A stretch of DNA of 64,000 bases from Candidatus Omnitrophota bacterium (lineage in GTDB: Bacteria > Hinthialibacterota > Hinthialibacteria > OLB16), in contig JACKFH010000012.1 in NCBI GenBank assembly GCA_020632575.1, positions 1 through 64,000 on the forward strand, given 5' to 3'. The position numbers were made by a program, and so were the translations under genes. How positions within the stretch are numbered: the stretch's first letter is position 1; each line of letters opens with the position of its first letter. The notes under the pieces are model-generated. The model was not told where the DNA came from. It saw only the letters and a program-made list of their open reading frames with translations, and ran no database searches. Shown piece after piece: positions 18,592-25,942 of this stretch.

Positions 18592-18924
18592 ATGGCTGAG
18601 ATCGGATTAACACCCCAAAATATCGCTCCCCCCGCGCCTCCCCAATTTGAGGGGCGAACCCAACCTTTGGAGCGATCGCCCCAGACACAACCGGCGGTTG
18701 ACCAGCTCGAGATCAGCCCCGAGGCCGACCAGCGGTTAGCCGAGGTTCAGGCTTCGGACAATGCGGCCATTACATCCACCCAACTTTCCGTTGACGAATC
18801 CGAAAGGCCTCCCTCGGAGTCGCGTGGAGTTACTGATTTCCAACGCCAACAAGCCATTTCCAGTTTTCAAAATCGTGGTGGTCTGTTCGAGCCCCCACCC
18901 GAACTTTTCGACGAAAAGGCCTAG
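18592..18924 (+). CDS. Small proline/glutamine-rich protein of unknown function
   Basis: A 110-aa soluble protein with no signal peptide or TM. The first half is rich in Pro and Gln and probably disordered; then comes V-D-Q-L-E-I-S-P-E-A-D-Q-R-L-A-E-V at about residues 36-52. Short D-x-x-x-I-S-P-E-A segments also occur in FlgM-like and other small bacterial proteins, which is only a weak hint. The C-terminus ends F-E-P-P-P-E-L-F-D-E-K-A. The near-consensus promoter and the AGGAGGGA Shine-Dalgarno 7 bases before ATG 18592 predict high expression, unusual for an orphan gene. It stands alone, followed by a palindromic repeat and a terminator. Not recognised. Confidence 0.65.
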   Translation: MAEIGLTPQNIAPPAPPQFEGRTQPLERSPQTQPAVDQLEISPEADQRLAEVQASDNAAITSTQLSVDESERPPSESRGVTDFQRQQAISSFQNRGGLFEPPPELFDEKA

Positions 18925-18971
18925 AGGCTCTTCCACTCCCAGCCTGTGGTCCCTCGACACTGTGTCCCGCA

Positions 18972-19035
18972 GTGGGAGCGGCATCCCTGCCGCGAAGCCC
19001 AGACCCGCGATTCGGGGCAGGGATGCCCCTCCCAC
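18972..19035. repeat. 64-bp palindromic repeat, copy 1
   Basis: An imperfect inverted repeat with arms GTGGGAG-C-GGCATCCCTGCC and the complementary GGCAGGGATGCC-C-CTCCCAC around a core containing CCCGCGATTCGG. A second copy lies at 31964-32026. Both occupy gaps between genes, as REP-like elements do. Confidence 0.75.
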
Positions 19036-19108
19036 GGTTCAGAAACAAGATTGGCCTTTTTTACTTTAGACCTCCCGCCCTCCCCACCGGTTCTCCAACA
19101 AAGAAAAT

Positions 19109-19144
19109 AGCCGCGAGAAGTCTCACTCCTCGCGGCTTTCATTG
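19109..19144. terminator. Bidirectional intrinsic terminator
   Basis: Arms AGCCGCGAG (19109-19117) and CTCGCGGCT (19129-19137) form a 9-bp stem with an 11-base loop. T-rich tracts follow on both strands. It can end the small plus-strand gene at 18592 and the minus-strand flotillin gene. Confidence 0.7.
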
Positions 19145-19194
19145 TTGTTCCACTTCCACCCTGGTCCAGGGTCTTCCTTATCCCGACCTCGGGA

Positions 19195-20793
19195 CTACTT
19201 CTTAGGCCCTTCCTGCGGACTGGCGGAAGGCGGAGAGGTCTGAACCGACGGGACCCCAGTCGCTGTCGGAGGTTCCGTCGGGCGTGGCGCTGGCGTCGGA
19301 TCGGTTTTAAAACGACTCAGGATGTTGACCCCGGTCGCTGTCTCGATCTGCTCCGCGAGGGAAATCACAGCTCCCGGTAGCTGATTCACCACCCGGCTGA
19401 CTCCTCCGGTCGATCCGTTCTGACCCCCATCGATCACGGTCATCTTGTCGATGTTCACCTTGTCGATGGTCTTCACAAGCTCCCCGATAATCTCCGGAAG
19501 CATATTGAGCATGAAGATCTTCTCTCCGTCGCCATCGGCGGTCTTGTAGGTGGAGATCATCTGCTCGAGCACTTTCAGTCTCGCCTGACCCTCTTGGAGA
19601 ATCGGCGCGGCGGCCCCCTTGGCCTCCTCCTCCATCGCCTCGCGTTTGGCTCGCGCCGGTTCGATAACATCGGCCATCAGACGTTTCTGTTGAAGGATGA
19701 TTCGCTCTTCCTCCATCGCCTGCTCGTACTGGGCTTTGGCTTTCTCGCCCGCGACAGAGGCTTCTTGCTCCTTGATCACCGCATCTTTCTCTAGTTCCGC
19801 TTCTTTGATTCGGAGATCGTTCTGAGCCATGGCGATATTCTGGTCGGCCTGCGCTCGAGAGGTTTTCACCTCGCGATCCGCGTCGATCTCGGCGGTCTTG
19901 ATCTTCTGATCCGAGACCGCCTTGGCCGTGTCGGCGCGACGTTTCGCCTCGGCTTCGGCCTCCTGAGCGAGCGCGGCCTGTTCGGCCTCGGCCTGACGAG
20001 CCGAGGAGTCCGCGGAGGCTTGGGAGCGTTTGACTTCGAGTTCCGCCTCGATCTCCGCGGTCCGAATCGCTTGATCCGCTTTCGCCTTGGCCACCTGGGC
20101 GCGCTGGCGAGCCACCGCCTCGGCCTCTTGGGCGTCCGCCGCTTGTTCTGCCTCGCCCTTGCGAGCCTCGGCCAAGACCTCAGCGGTCTTCCGGCGCCCG
20201 ATGGAGTCGAGATAACCCGCCTCGTCGGAAACGTTCTGAATCTTCAGCGTGTCGAGTTGGAGTCCGAGCTGCTGGAGATCGTTGTCCGCCTCGCCGATCA
20301 GACTCTGAGCGAACTTGAGGCGATCTTCGTTGACCTCTTCCGGGGTCAGTGTCGCCAAGACGCCGCGAAGGTTGCCCTCCAATGTGTCTTTGGCGATCTT
20401 GTGCAGTTCCGATTCCGGCAAGGAAAGGAATCGTTCGACCGCGTTCCCCAACGAAGATTCATCGGATTGAATCTTCACATTGGCGATCGCGTCGACCTTC
20501 AGAGGGATGCCTCCTTTGGAGTAGGCGTTCTTCACCGAGAGCTCCAACGGAATGGTCTCCAGCGACATCCTCGCCGCCTTCTCGATGATCGGAATTCGAA
20601 AAGCTTTTCCGCCTTGGATGATGCGATAACCGACCACTTTTCCATCCGACAACTTCCTCTTTCGACCCGAGAGGATAATGACCTCGTTGGGATGACAGAT
20701 CAGGAGATACCGGCTGAGGAATATGGCAATAACGATAAACAGAACCACCGCCACAACGGCGATCGGTATAAACCAACCGAGTGGACCACCCAT
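19195..20793 (-). CDS. Flotillin (FloT/YuaG/YqiK type)
   Basis: A 532-aa flotillin, a scaffold of membrane microdomains. An N-terminal hydrophobic anchor (residues 7-28) is followed by a PHB/SPFH domain with I-L-S-G-R-K-R and G-Y-R-I-I-Q-G-G-K-A-F-R-I-P (about 40-64). The long flotillin coiled coil (about 195-400) is packed with E-A-E-A and A-Q-A-D repeats. The C-terminus has K-V-N-I-D-K-M-T-V-I-D-G-G, the family motif that helps oligomerisation, then a Pro-rich tail. GGGAGG precedes ATG 20793. The NfeD-like gene is 65 bp upstream, matching the yuaF-yuaG and yqiJ-yqiK pairings. A bidirectional terminator lies downstream. Confidence 0.92.
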   Translation of the reverse strand: MGGPLGWFIPIAVVAVVLFIVIAIFLSRYLLICHPNEVIILSGRKRKLSDGKVVGYRIIQGGKAFRIPIIEKAARMSLETIPLELSVKNAYSKGGIPLKVDAIANVKIQSDESSLGNAVERFLSLPESELHKIAKDTLEGNLRGVLATLTPEEVNEDRLKFAQSLIGEADNDLQQLGLQLDTLKIQNVSDEAGYLDSIGRRKTAEVLAEARKGEAEQAADAQEAEAVARQRAQVAKAKADQAIRTAEIEAELEVKRSQASADSSARQAEAEQAALAQEAEAEAKRRADTAKAVSDQKIKTAEIDADREVKTSRAQADQNIAMAQNDLRIKEAELEKDAVIKEQEASVAGEKAKAQYEQAMEEERIILQQKRLMADVIEPARAKREAMEEEAKGAAAPILQEGQARLKVLEQMISTYKTADGDGEKIFMLNMLPEIIGELVKTIDKVNIDKMTVIDGGQNGSTGGVSRVVNQLPGAVISLAEQIETATGVNILSRFKTDPTPAPRPTEPPTATGVPSVQTSPPSASPQEGPKK

Positions 20794-20858
20794 GATGAAA
20801 CCTCCCTTTCAAGCAATATGGACCCGCAATTTCAAACCAAACCGGTTGAGGTTTTTTA

Positions 20859-21452
20859 TTATGCGATGAAATCCTCGCCCGCGATGTGGGCGACGCCATC
20901 GACAATCCGCACGATGGTGGCGTTTTCCCCCTCGGAAAAGTTCTTCTTGGTCGCCTCTTCCGCCACCTCCGCGAGCATTTGGATCTTCCGTTCGTTGGTT
21001 GAGATGGATATCTTTCCCCGTTGTCCGACCGCCACGGGAAGTGTGATTCGTGCGTTCAGGCCGACACACTCCGAGAGGTTGCTCACCTCGCCGGACTCCG
21101 AGGTCTTCAGATAGATCATCAGTTTGTGGCAAAGAATCGCGGCGAACAGTCCCATGACGATGGCCGAAATCAGAGTCACCAGAAACGACGATCCAGTCCA
21201 AGTGAGTAGCGAGCCGGTCAGCCCAAAGAAGGCGCTGAAAAAGATCAGATTCCGGAAGCTCAGAAACTGGATGGCCGCCATCAACCCTTCGCCATGAACA
21301 TCAAAGTCAGCGTCGGTGTCCAGGTCGACATCCGTGTCGAAATCGAGTCCGCCGTCCATGTCGAAATCCAGATCCGAATCCCCCCCGAACAACATCGTGA
21401 ATAGCAGGAGGGCGCCTCCAAAAATGAGACAAGCCAGATAGATCGTGATCAT
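20859..21452 (-). CDS. NfeD/YuaF-like membrane protein with Asp-rich linker
   Basis: A 197-aa membrane protein likely to partner the adjacent flotillin. TM1 is at about residues 3-23. It is followed by an extracytoplasmic linker (about 24-52) in which nearly every second residue is aspartate (D-L-D-F-D-M-D-G-G-L-D-F-D-T-D-V-D-L). Two more hydrophobic segments lie at about 63-110. The C-terminal 75 residues form the small OB-fold domain of NfeD proteins (G-L-N-A-R-I-T-L-P-V-A-V-G-Q-R-G-K). AGGAGGG lies 10 bases upstream of ATG 21452. The Asp-rich linker is not a normal part of YuaF and could bind divalent cations. Confidence 0.8.
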   Translation of the reverse strand: MITIYLACLIFGGALLLFTMLFGGDSDLDFDMDGGLDFDTDVDLDTDADFDVHGEGLMAAIQFLSFRNLIFFSAFFGLTGSLLTWTGSSFLVTLISAIVMGLFAAILCHKLMIYLKTSESGEVSNLSECVGLNARITLPVAVGQRGKISISTNERKIQMLAEVAEEATKKNFSEGENATIVRIVDGVAHIAGEDFIA

Positions 21453-21600
21453 GGTTTACCGACCCTCCTTTCCGAGATGGCATCCCTGGTTTCAATTCCA
21501 GAAACCGATTCTATTTGCCTCGATGTTTTTCAATCTGTGTCATTCCGAACTGATAGCAGTAGGACTGCTAATTGATACAAGGGAACGATGGTCGCTGTAC

Positions 21601-21670
21601 GTCATACCCGCGGAGGCGGGTATCCAGAGCGCGGGCCTTCCCGCTGGATTCCCGCCTTCGCGGGAATGAC
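21601..21670. repeat. 70-bp double-hairpin repeat, copy 1
   Basis: The outer ends are GTCATACCCGCG and CGCGGGAATGAC, complementary except for one position. Each half is itself a hairpin (CCCGC/GCGGG). Equal-length copies lie at 26224-26293 and 27378-27447. This is the widespread GTCATTCCCGC-type palindrome family. It occupies the gap between pspA and the NfeD-like gene. Confidence 0.8.
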
Positions 21671-21751
21671 ACCAATCGAAGCACTCGTTTCGAATCGCTT
21701 TTCGCCCAACGATTCTCGGCCCTCCCGTATCGATCGTCGGAATGGCGGCGA

Positions 21752-22447
21752 TCAAATTTCCCCCTTCAATCTCTTCAACTCCTCCTCGATCGCCGTGTCC
21801 TCGGAGAGTTTCTGAAGGTCGAGTTCTTTTTGAACGTCCTGTTGAAGCATTTCCCTCTCCGCTTCGGCGATCGACTCGATGCGTGTGATTTCGTCCTCGT
21901 AATCAGCGATCCGGCTTTCTCCCGCCGCACCGCCTGAAGCCGTTTCTGTTGAAGTCTTAATCATTTCGGTGGACTTCCGAGTCGCTTCTTGGGAACGCAG
22001 GTTGGCCTCGGCGAGATGTTTCCTTCGTATGAGTTCTTCCTTCTTCCGCCGTGCCGACTGGACCTGATCCTCCAATCTGGCCAGGTCGGATCTCAGCCGA
22101 TCCGCCACCTCACGAGCGTTGACCAGTTCCTTATCGAGTGTTTCTCGGACCTTGACCGTGTGGATCTTCTTCGAAAGGATCTCACGAGTCTGATCGTCCT
22201 CCCCCTTTTTCAGAGCGGTCTTGGCGAGTTTTTCATATTCCTCAATTTGAGCCCCGGAGGTGGCGATCTGTTTTTCGATCTGTTTCACCCGAGCGACTCC
22301 ACGGACAGTCTCGCGACGGAGCTCCACAATGCTTCCCTCCATGTCGCGGATCATCTGTTTGACCATCAACTCCGGATCCTCCGCCTGATCGAGAAGGTGG
22401 TTGATGTTGGCGGAAATTAGTCTGGAAATTCTTTCGATGAGATTCAT
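21752..22447 (-). CDS. pspA: PspA/IM30 phage-shock protein
   Basis: A 231-aa PspA/IM30/Vipp1 protein that binds stressed inner membrane and, in the classical system, holds PspF inactive. It begins M-N-L-I-E-R-I-S-R-L-I-S-A-N-I-N, the amphipathic helix, then L-L-D-Q-A-E-D-P-E-L-M-V-K-Q-M-I-R-D-M, the PspA signature, and continues as a coiled coil to E-E-E-L-K-R-L-K. ATG 22447 is chosen over the frame start at 22480 because GGAGGCGAAGG sits directly upstream. A sigma-54 promoter lies 70-87 bp upstream and pspF is next on the same strand. No pspB/pspC is present; flotillin and an NfeD-like protein follow instead. Confidence 0.93.
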   Translation of the reverse strand: MNLIERISRLISANINHLLDQAEDPELMVKQMIRDMEGSIVELRRETVRGVARVKQIEKQIATSGAQIEEYEKLAKTALKKGEDDQTREILSKKIHTVKVRETLDKELVNAREVADRLRSDLARLEDQVQSARRKKEELIRRKHLAEANLRSQEATRKSTEMIKTSTETASGGAAGESRIADYEDEITRIESIAEAEREMLQQDVQKELDLQKLSEDTAIEEELKRLKGEI

Positions 22448-22472
22448 TTCCTTCGCCTCCCTCTTTCCGTAC

Positions 22473-22493
22473 CCCGGCAACTCATTTGCCGGG
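22473..22493 (-). promoter_or_regulatory. Hairpin in the pspA mRNA leader
   Basis: A perfect 8-bp inverted repeat (CCCGGCAA and TTGCCGGG, 5-base loop) lies between the predicted sigma-54 start site near 22507 and the pspA Shine-Dalgarno. It could affect mRNA stability or translation; no T-run follows, so it is not a terminator. Confidence 0.4.
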
Positions 22494-22517
22494 TCGGCGC
22501 TTTTGAATCAAATGTTA

Positions 22518-22534
22518 AGCAGTCCTTATACCAA
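22518..22534 (-). promoter_or_regulatory. Sigma-54 (-24/-12) promoter of pspA
   Basis: On the minus strand TTGGTATAAGGACTGCT carries GG at 22532-22531 and GC at 22520-22519, exactly 10 bp apart, as sigma-54 RNA polymerase requires. The flanks agree partly with TGGCAC-N5-TTGCW. It faces pspA, with a predicted start near 22507, and a sigma-54 activator of PspF type is encoded just upstream. Confidence 0.65.
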
Positions 22535-22612
22535 TCCGGCCTCACTCGATTTCTCAGTAATTGGGACAGGAATGGTGTGAATCGGTTGGTCTAAATTCCC
22601 AATTCTGGGAAA

Positions 22613-23572
22613 TTACGCCAACAATTCACCCAGATTGTATTTCTTGTAATAGTGGCGGAGCTGGTCGTAACTCAGCCCTAAATTCTTCGCCGCTTCCCGC
22701 TGGTTTCCTTTGGCGTCTTTCAGGGCGCCCAGAAGGAGAGATTGCTCGAAGGCGCGGACGCGGTCTTTGAAATTGCCGCCGAGTGGCTCCACGGTTGTGA
22801 TTTCCAGAGGAAGCTCCGCCGCGTGAATGACATTATCCTCATCCGAGACATACAGACGTTCGATCACATTCTTCAGTTGGCGAATGTTGCCGGGCCAATG
22901 GTAAGCTTGGAGCTCTTTGATCGCGGTCTCTGTGAAATGGGTGGGTTCAAGATTGGGAATCTCGATGTGAAGCAATCTGACGAAATGCTCAATCAGATGA
23001 GGGATGTCCTCCCGCCGCTTGCGAAGAGGAGGGAGCTGCAGTTCGGCGAAACAGAGTCGGTCATAAAGGTCGGGGAGAAAATCTCCCTTCGACATCATAT
23101 CTTCGAGAGGGCAATTGGTGGCCGCGATCACCCGGACATCCACCTCGAGGGTGTCACTCCCGCCCACTCGTTCGAATTTTTGATATTCAATGACTCGCAG
23201 AAGTTTCTCTTGCGCCGAGCGGGTCATATTGGCGACTTCATCCAGGAAAAGTGTGCCCCCATGCGCGAGCTCGAGTTTTCCCTTTCGTTCACGCGTGGCC
23301 CCGGTGAAGGCGCCCTTCTCGTGTCCGAACATTTCGGCGACAAAGAGTTCTTCCTGAAAAGCCGCGCAATTGACCACCACATAGGGATGATCGCACCGGT
23401 CGCTCGAGGCATGGATGAATCGGGCCATCAACTCCTTCCCGGTCCCCCTCTCCCCACGGATCAGGATTGGCCTTGGAATCTTAGCGAATTTCAGGGCCTC
23501 CTGGACCACATTGAGAAAAGACGGAGCGTCGCCGACGCCAGGTTGGCTGGTCTCTGAGATGTCCTCGTGAAT
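22613..23572 (-). CDS. pspF: PspF-type sigma-54 activator, probable ATT start
   Basis: A bacterial enhancer-binding protein without a receiver domain, like PspF. AAA+ features: Walker A G-E-R-G-T-G-K-E, the sigma-54 contact loop G-A-F-T-G-A, Walker B G-T-L-F-L-D-E-V-A and R-finger region L-P-P-L-R-K-R-R-E-D-I. A Fis-type HTH ends the protein (Q-R-E-A-A-K-N-L-G-L-S-Y-D-Q-L-R). The first ATG/GTG/TTG is GTG 23509, but family-like sequence (G-V-G-D-A-P-S-F-L, compare G-E-A-N-S-F-L of E. coli PspF) continues upstream of it to a stop near 23640 with no standard start. An ATT at 23572-23570 has GGAGG 7 bases upstream, so I start there (319 aa). It should activate the pspA promoter. Confidence 0.82.
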   Translation of the reverse strand: MHEDISETSQPGVGDAPSFLNVVQEALKFAKIPRPILIRGERGTGKELMARFIHASSDRCDHPYVVVNCAAFQEELFVAEMFGHEKGAFTGATRERKGKLELAHGGTLFLDEVANMTRSAQEKLLRVIEYQKFERVGGSDTLEVDVRVIAATNCPLEDMMSKGDFLPDLYDRLCFAELQLPPLRKRREDIPHLIEHFVRLLHIEIPNLEPTHFTETAIKELQAYHWPGNIRQLKNVIERLYVSDEDNVIHAAELPLEITTVEPLGGNFKDRVRAFEQSLLLGALKDAKGNQREAAKNLGLSYDQLRHYYKKYNLGELLA

Positions 23573-23681
23573 GGGATCGCCTCCATCATGGATCGGAGTT
23601 CCAGTATCCCTCCAAATCCGTGTGATCGGATCGGGAGTTTACCACGATCATGAAAGGGATGAATAGGTAAGAATTGCCGGT

Positions 23682-24632
23682 TTAGACAGGGACCGGGGTG
23701 TCGGAGACAATCGATTGGAGGATCTGTTCAGCCTGGAGATAAGCATGAGTCCCCACACCCGATTGAGTTGCCATGATGATTCGGTGGGCCCACACAGGCA
23801 TGAGCATTTCCTGGATGTCGTCGGGGGTGACATAATCTCGCCCGTCCACCAGCGCCTTCGCTTGGACCGCCCGTTGGAGCGCGAGGGTCGCTCTGGGACT
23901 GACTCCTAGATGGATCTCGCGATTCTCGCGAGTTTTCTTGGCGAGCTGGGTGATATACCGCACCAAGCTTCCATCGACTTTGACTTTTGGCACCGCCTCC
24001 TGCCAGGAAAGGACCTCATCCAGATGAATGATCTGGGGTTTGATTACATCCCGATCGAGACCTCGATACTGGACCAGGATCTTCTCCTCCACATCGGCGG
24101 TGGGATACCCGATGGAGACCCGAATCAGGAAACGGTCGAGCTGGGAGACTGGGAGCGGGAAAGTTCCCGAGAATTCAAGCGGATTCTGGGTCGCCATGAC
24201 AAGAAATGGGGAAGGGAGGTCGTAGGTGTTTTTTTCGATGGTCACCTGCCCCGCCTCCATGGCTTCGAGGAAGGCGCTCTGAGTTTTTGGCGTGGTCCGG
24301 TTGAGCTCATCGGCGAGGAGGATATTGGTGAAAATAGGCCCTTCCTGGAAGGTGAACTCATTGGTGTTCCGGTTGAAAATTGGGGTGCCTAGGATGTCAC
24401 TCGGCATCATGTCGCTGGTGAACGAGACACGGTGGAATTTGCATTCCAGGATATTGGCCAGAGACCTCGCCATGGTGGTCTTCCCCACTCCTGGAACGTC
24501 CTCGATGAGAAGGTGCCCCCTGGAAAGCAGGGCGATTACCACCTTCTTGACCACTTCCCGCTTGCCTAGGATGACACTGTCCAGATAATCGAGAACCGCG
24601 CCGAAACGCTGATTGAGGTCTTTCAATTCCAT
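23682..24632 (-). CDS. MoxR-family AAA+ ATPase
   Basis: A 316-aa MoxR-type ATPase, a chaperone-like enzyme that usually works with a VWA-domain partner. Walker A is G-V-G-K-T-T-M-A in E-D-V-P-G-V-G-K-T; S-D-M-M-P-S-D-I-L-G and F-N-R-N-T follow; Walker B reads L-L-A-D-E-L-N-R; sensor-1 is M-A-T-Q-N-P. The lid has Y-V-T-P-D-D-I-Q. I use ATG 24632 (M-E-L-K-D-L); a TTG at 24647 is an alternative. The usual DUF58 and VWA genes are missing downstream; pspF follows at about 110 bp instead. Association with psp genes suggests an envelope role, which is inference. Confidence 0.88.
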   Translation of the reverse strand: MELKDLNQRFGAVLDYLDSVILGKREVVKKVVIALLSRGHLLIEDVPGVGKTTMARSLANILECKFHRVSFTSDMMPSDILGTPIFNRNTNEFTFQEGPIFTNILLADELNRTTPKTQSAFLEAMEAGQVTIEKNTYDLPSPFLVMATQNPLEFSGTFPLPVSQLDRFLIRVSIGYPTADVEEKILVQYRGLDRDVIKPQIIHLDEVLSWQEAVPKVKVDGSLVRYITQLAKKTRENREIHLGVSPRATLALQRAVQAKALVDGRDYVTPDDIQEMLMPVWAHRIIMATQSGVGTHAYLQAEQILQSIVSDTPVPV

Positions 24633-24771
24633 GCTGGTTTTATTCAACTTTCCACCGAAAACGTTCGCAAGTTATACAAGAAACATGGATTGCCAACAAT
24701 GGGTGGGGAATCCATCGAAGACAGCCCTTTGACCCTGGAAAAAAGAGGCCTGGATTGGTACGATTAAATGG

Positions 24772-24788
24772 TGTCCCGTCGTGGGACA
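24772..24788. promoter_or_regulatory. Inverted repeat between moxR and the Fe-S carrier gene
   Basis: TGTCCC and GGGACA flank GTCGT, a 6-bp-arm dyad about 35 bp upstream of the erpA-like start in a 190-bp divergent gap. Size and placement suit a repressor operator, but it matches no regulator I can name. No convincing -35/-10 pair was seen in the gap. Confidence 0.3.
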
Positions 24789-24822
24789 ATTTACATGAGT
24801 TATTTCCAGGAGTTAAAGAACC

Positions 24823-25143
24823 ATGATAGCGATCACTGAAGGGGCTGCGAGCGAGGCCAAAAGACTGATGGAACAGGAAAACCTGCAGGAATATGTTCTC
24901 CGTGTCGGAGTGCAAGGCGGAGGTTGTTCCGGCCTATCCTACACCCTCGGTTTCGATAACACGGTCAACGACACCGACCACATCATGGAGGATCATGGCA
25001 TCCGTCTTGTTTGCGACAACAAGAGCATGCTCTACCTTAATGGGGCCGTGTTGGATTATTCCAGCGATCTCATGGGCGGCGGGTTCAAGTTCAACAACCC
25101 CAACGCCAAAACCACCTGCGGTTGCGGAAGTTCTTTCGCCTAA
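24823..25143 (+). CDS. A-type Fe-S cluster carrier (ErpA/IscA/SufA family)
   Basis: A 106-aa HesB/IscA-fold protein that receives an Fe-S cluster and hands it to apo-targets. The three ligand cysteines are in place: C35 in G-G-G-C-S-G-L-S-Y and the C-terminal pair in T-T-C-G-C-G-S-S-F. Length is normal. AGGAG lies upstream of ATG 24823. It is a lone gene, with no iscS, iscU or suf genes in the window, which favours an ErpA-like general carrier; assignment among ErpA, IscA and SufA is not possible by eye. A strong intrinsic terminator follows directly. Confidence 0.9.
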   Translation: MIAITEGAASEAKRLMEQENLQEYVLRVGVQGGGCSGLSYTLGFDNTVNDTDHIMEDHGIRLVCDNKSMLYLNGAVLDYSSDLMGGGFKFNNPNAKTTCGCGSSFA

Positions 25144-25174
25144 ACGGATAACCCGCTCATCCACCAAACCAACA

Positions 25175-25209
25175 AAAAAAGGAGGGGGATTTCTCACCCC
25201 TCCTTTTTT
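25175..25209. terminator. Intrinsic terminator after the Fe-S carrier gene
   Basis: AAAAAAGGAGGGG pairs with CCCCTCCTTTTTT over 13 bp with a 9-base loop. The A/T tails make it functional on both strands, serving the plus-strand carrier gene and the convergent DUF1080 gene. Confidence 0.85.
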
Positions 25210-25235
25210 CATTTAATTAGAGAGCCGTAAGTCAA

Positions 25236-25877
25236 TCAGTCCGGAAGAACCTTCACACGAATGTTCTTATAGAAAACCTTGCTATTCGGGTCGTGGGCCT
25301 GGATGGCGAAGGTCCCGCTCGAGAGATCCGTTCCTCGGGACCGATGATCCAATTCGGCCTTATCCTTCTCATCGTATTTGGCGCAGGTCTTCCCATTGAT
25401 TTGAGTTTCGATCGTCTTACCTTTGACAATGATTGTGTACTCGAACCATTCATTGTCCTTGGCCGGAGCCTCCAGGACTTTGACCGTGTCGTAGATCCCA
25501 GCAGTCTTCTGCGGATCCCCCTGGGTGTTGTTCACCTGACACTCGTATCCGTAGTTCGGCCAATCATCCTTCTGATATTTGGTGTGAATGTAGAGCCCCG
25601 AGTTCGAGCCTTTGGTGGTCATCACATCGGCTTTCAGGATGAAATTCTTGAAATTATGGTTTTCGACCGGTCCCTCGTAAAACAAATGCGCGCGAGCTCC
25701 ATTGGCGACAATTTGACCATCCTCCACCCTGAATGAATCGGGGTGGTCTTCGCTGACCTTCCACCCATCCAATGATTTACCATCGAAAAGCGAGATCCAT
25801 CCTCCATCCGAATCGCCCGCGGCGAACGCGCCGGTCACGATCATGAGGGAGAACGCTATGCAAAAGAACTTCTTCAT
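25236..25877 (-). CDS. Secreted DUF1080 (3-keto-disaccharide hydrolase-fold) protein
   Basis: A 213-aa exported protein of the DUF1080 family, a concanavalin-like beta-sandwich; some members hydrolyse 3-keto-glycosides. The signal peptide is M-K-K-F-F-C-I-A-F-S-L-M-I-V-T-G-A-F-A. Family markers: G-W-I-S-L-F-D-G-K-S-L-D-G-W-K-V, S-N-S-G-L-Y-I-H-T-K-Y, W-P-N-Y-G-Y-E-C-Q-V-N-N and the C-terminal G-T-F-A-I-Q-A-H-D-P-N-S-K-V-F-Y-K-N-I-R. ATG 25877 has GGAGGAAC upstream. It stands alone between a terminator and the small RHH gene. Such genes are numerous in PVC bacteria. Confidence 0.88.
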   Translation of the reverse strand: MKKFFCIAFSLMIVTGAFAAGDSDGGWISLFDGKSLDGWKVSEDHPDSFRVEDGQIVANGARAHLFYEGPVENHNFKNFILKADVMTTKGSNSGLYIHTKYQKDDWPNYGYECQVNNTQGDPQKTAGIYDTVKVLEAPAKDNEWFEYTIIVKGKTIETQINGKTCAKYDEKDKAELDHRSRGTDLSSGTFAIQAHDPNSKVFYKNIRVKVLPD

Positions 25878-25942
25878 GAGTGTTCCTCCATACAATAAAT
25901 TGGAACAGGATTATAAGCCCAATCGATGGATTGGGAACAGAC

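Noticed and set aside
20020..21114. 364-codon plus-strand open frame
   Set aside because: It is opposite the flotillin and NfeD-like genes; Arg/Leu-rich shadow with no domain.
24729..24764. TTGACC ... TACGAT as a promoter for the Fe-S carrier gene
   Set aside because: The spacer is 24 bp, too long for a sigma-70 promoter.
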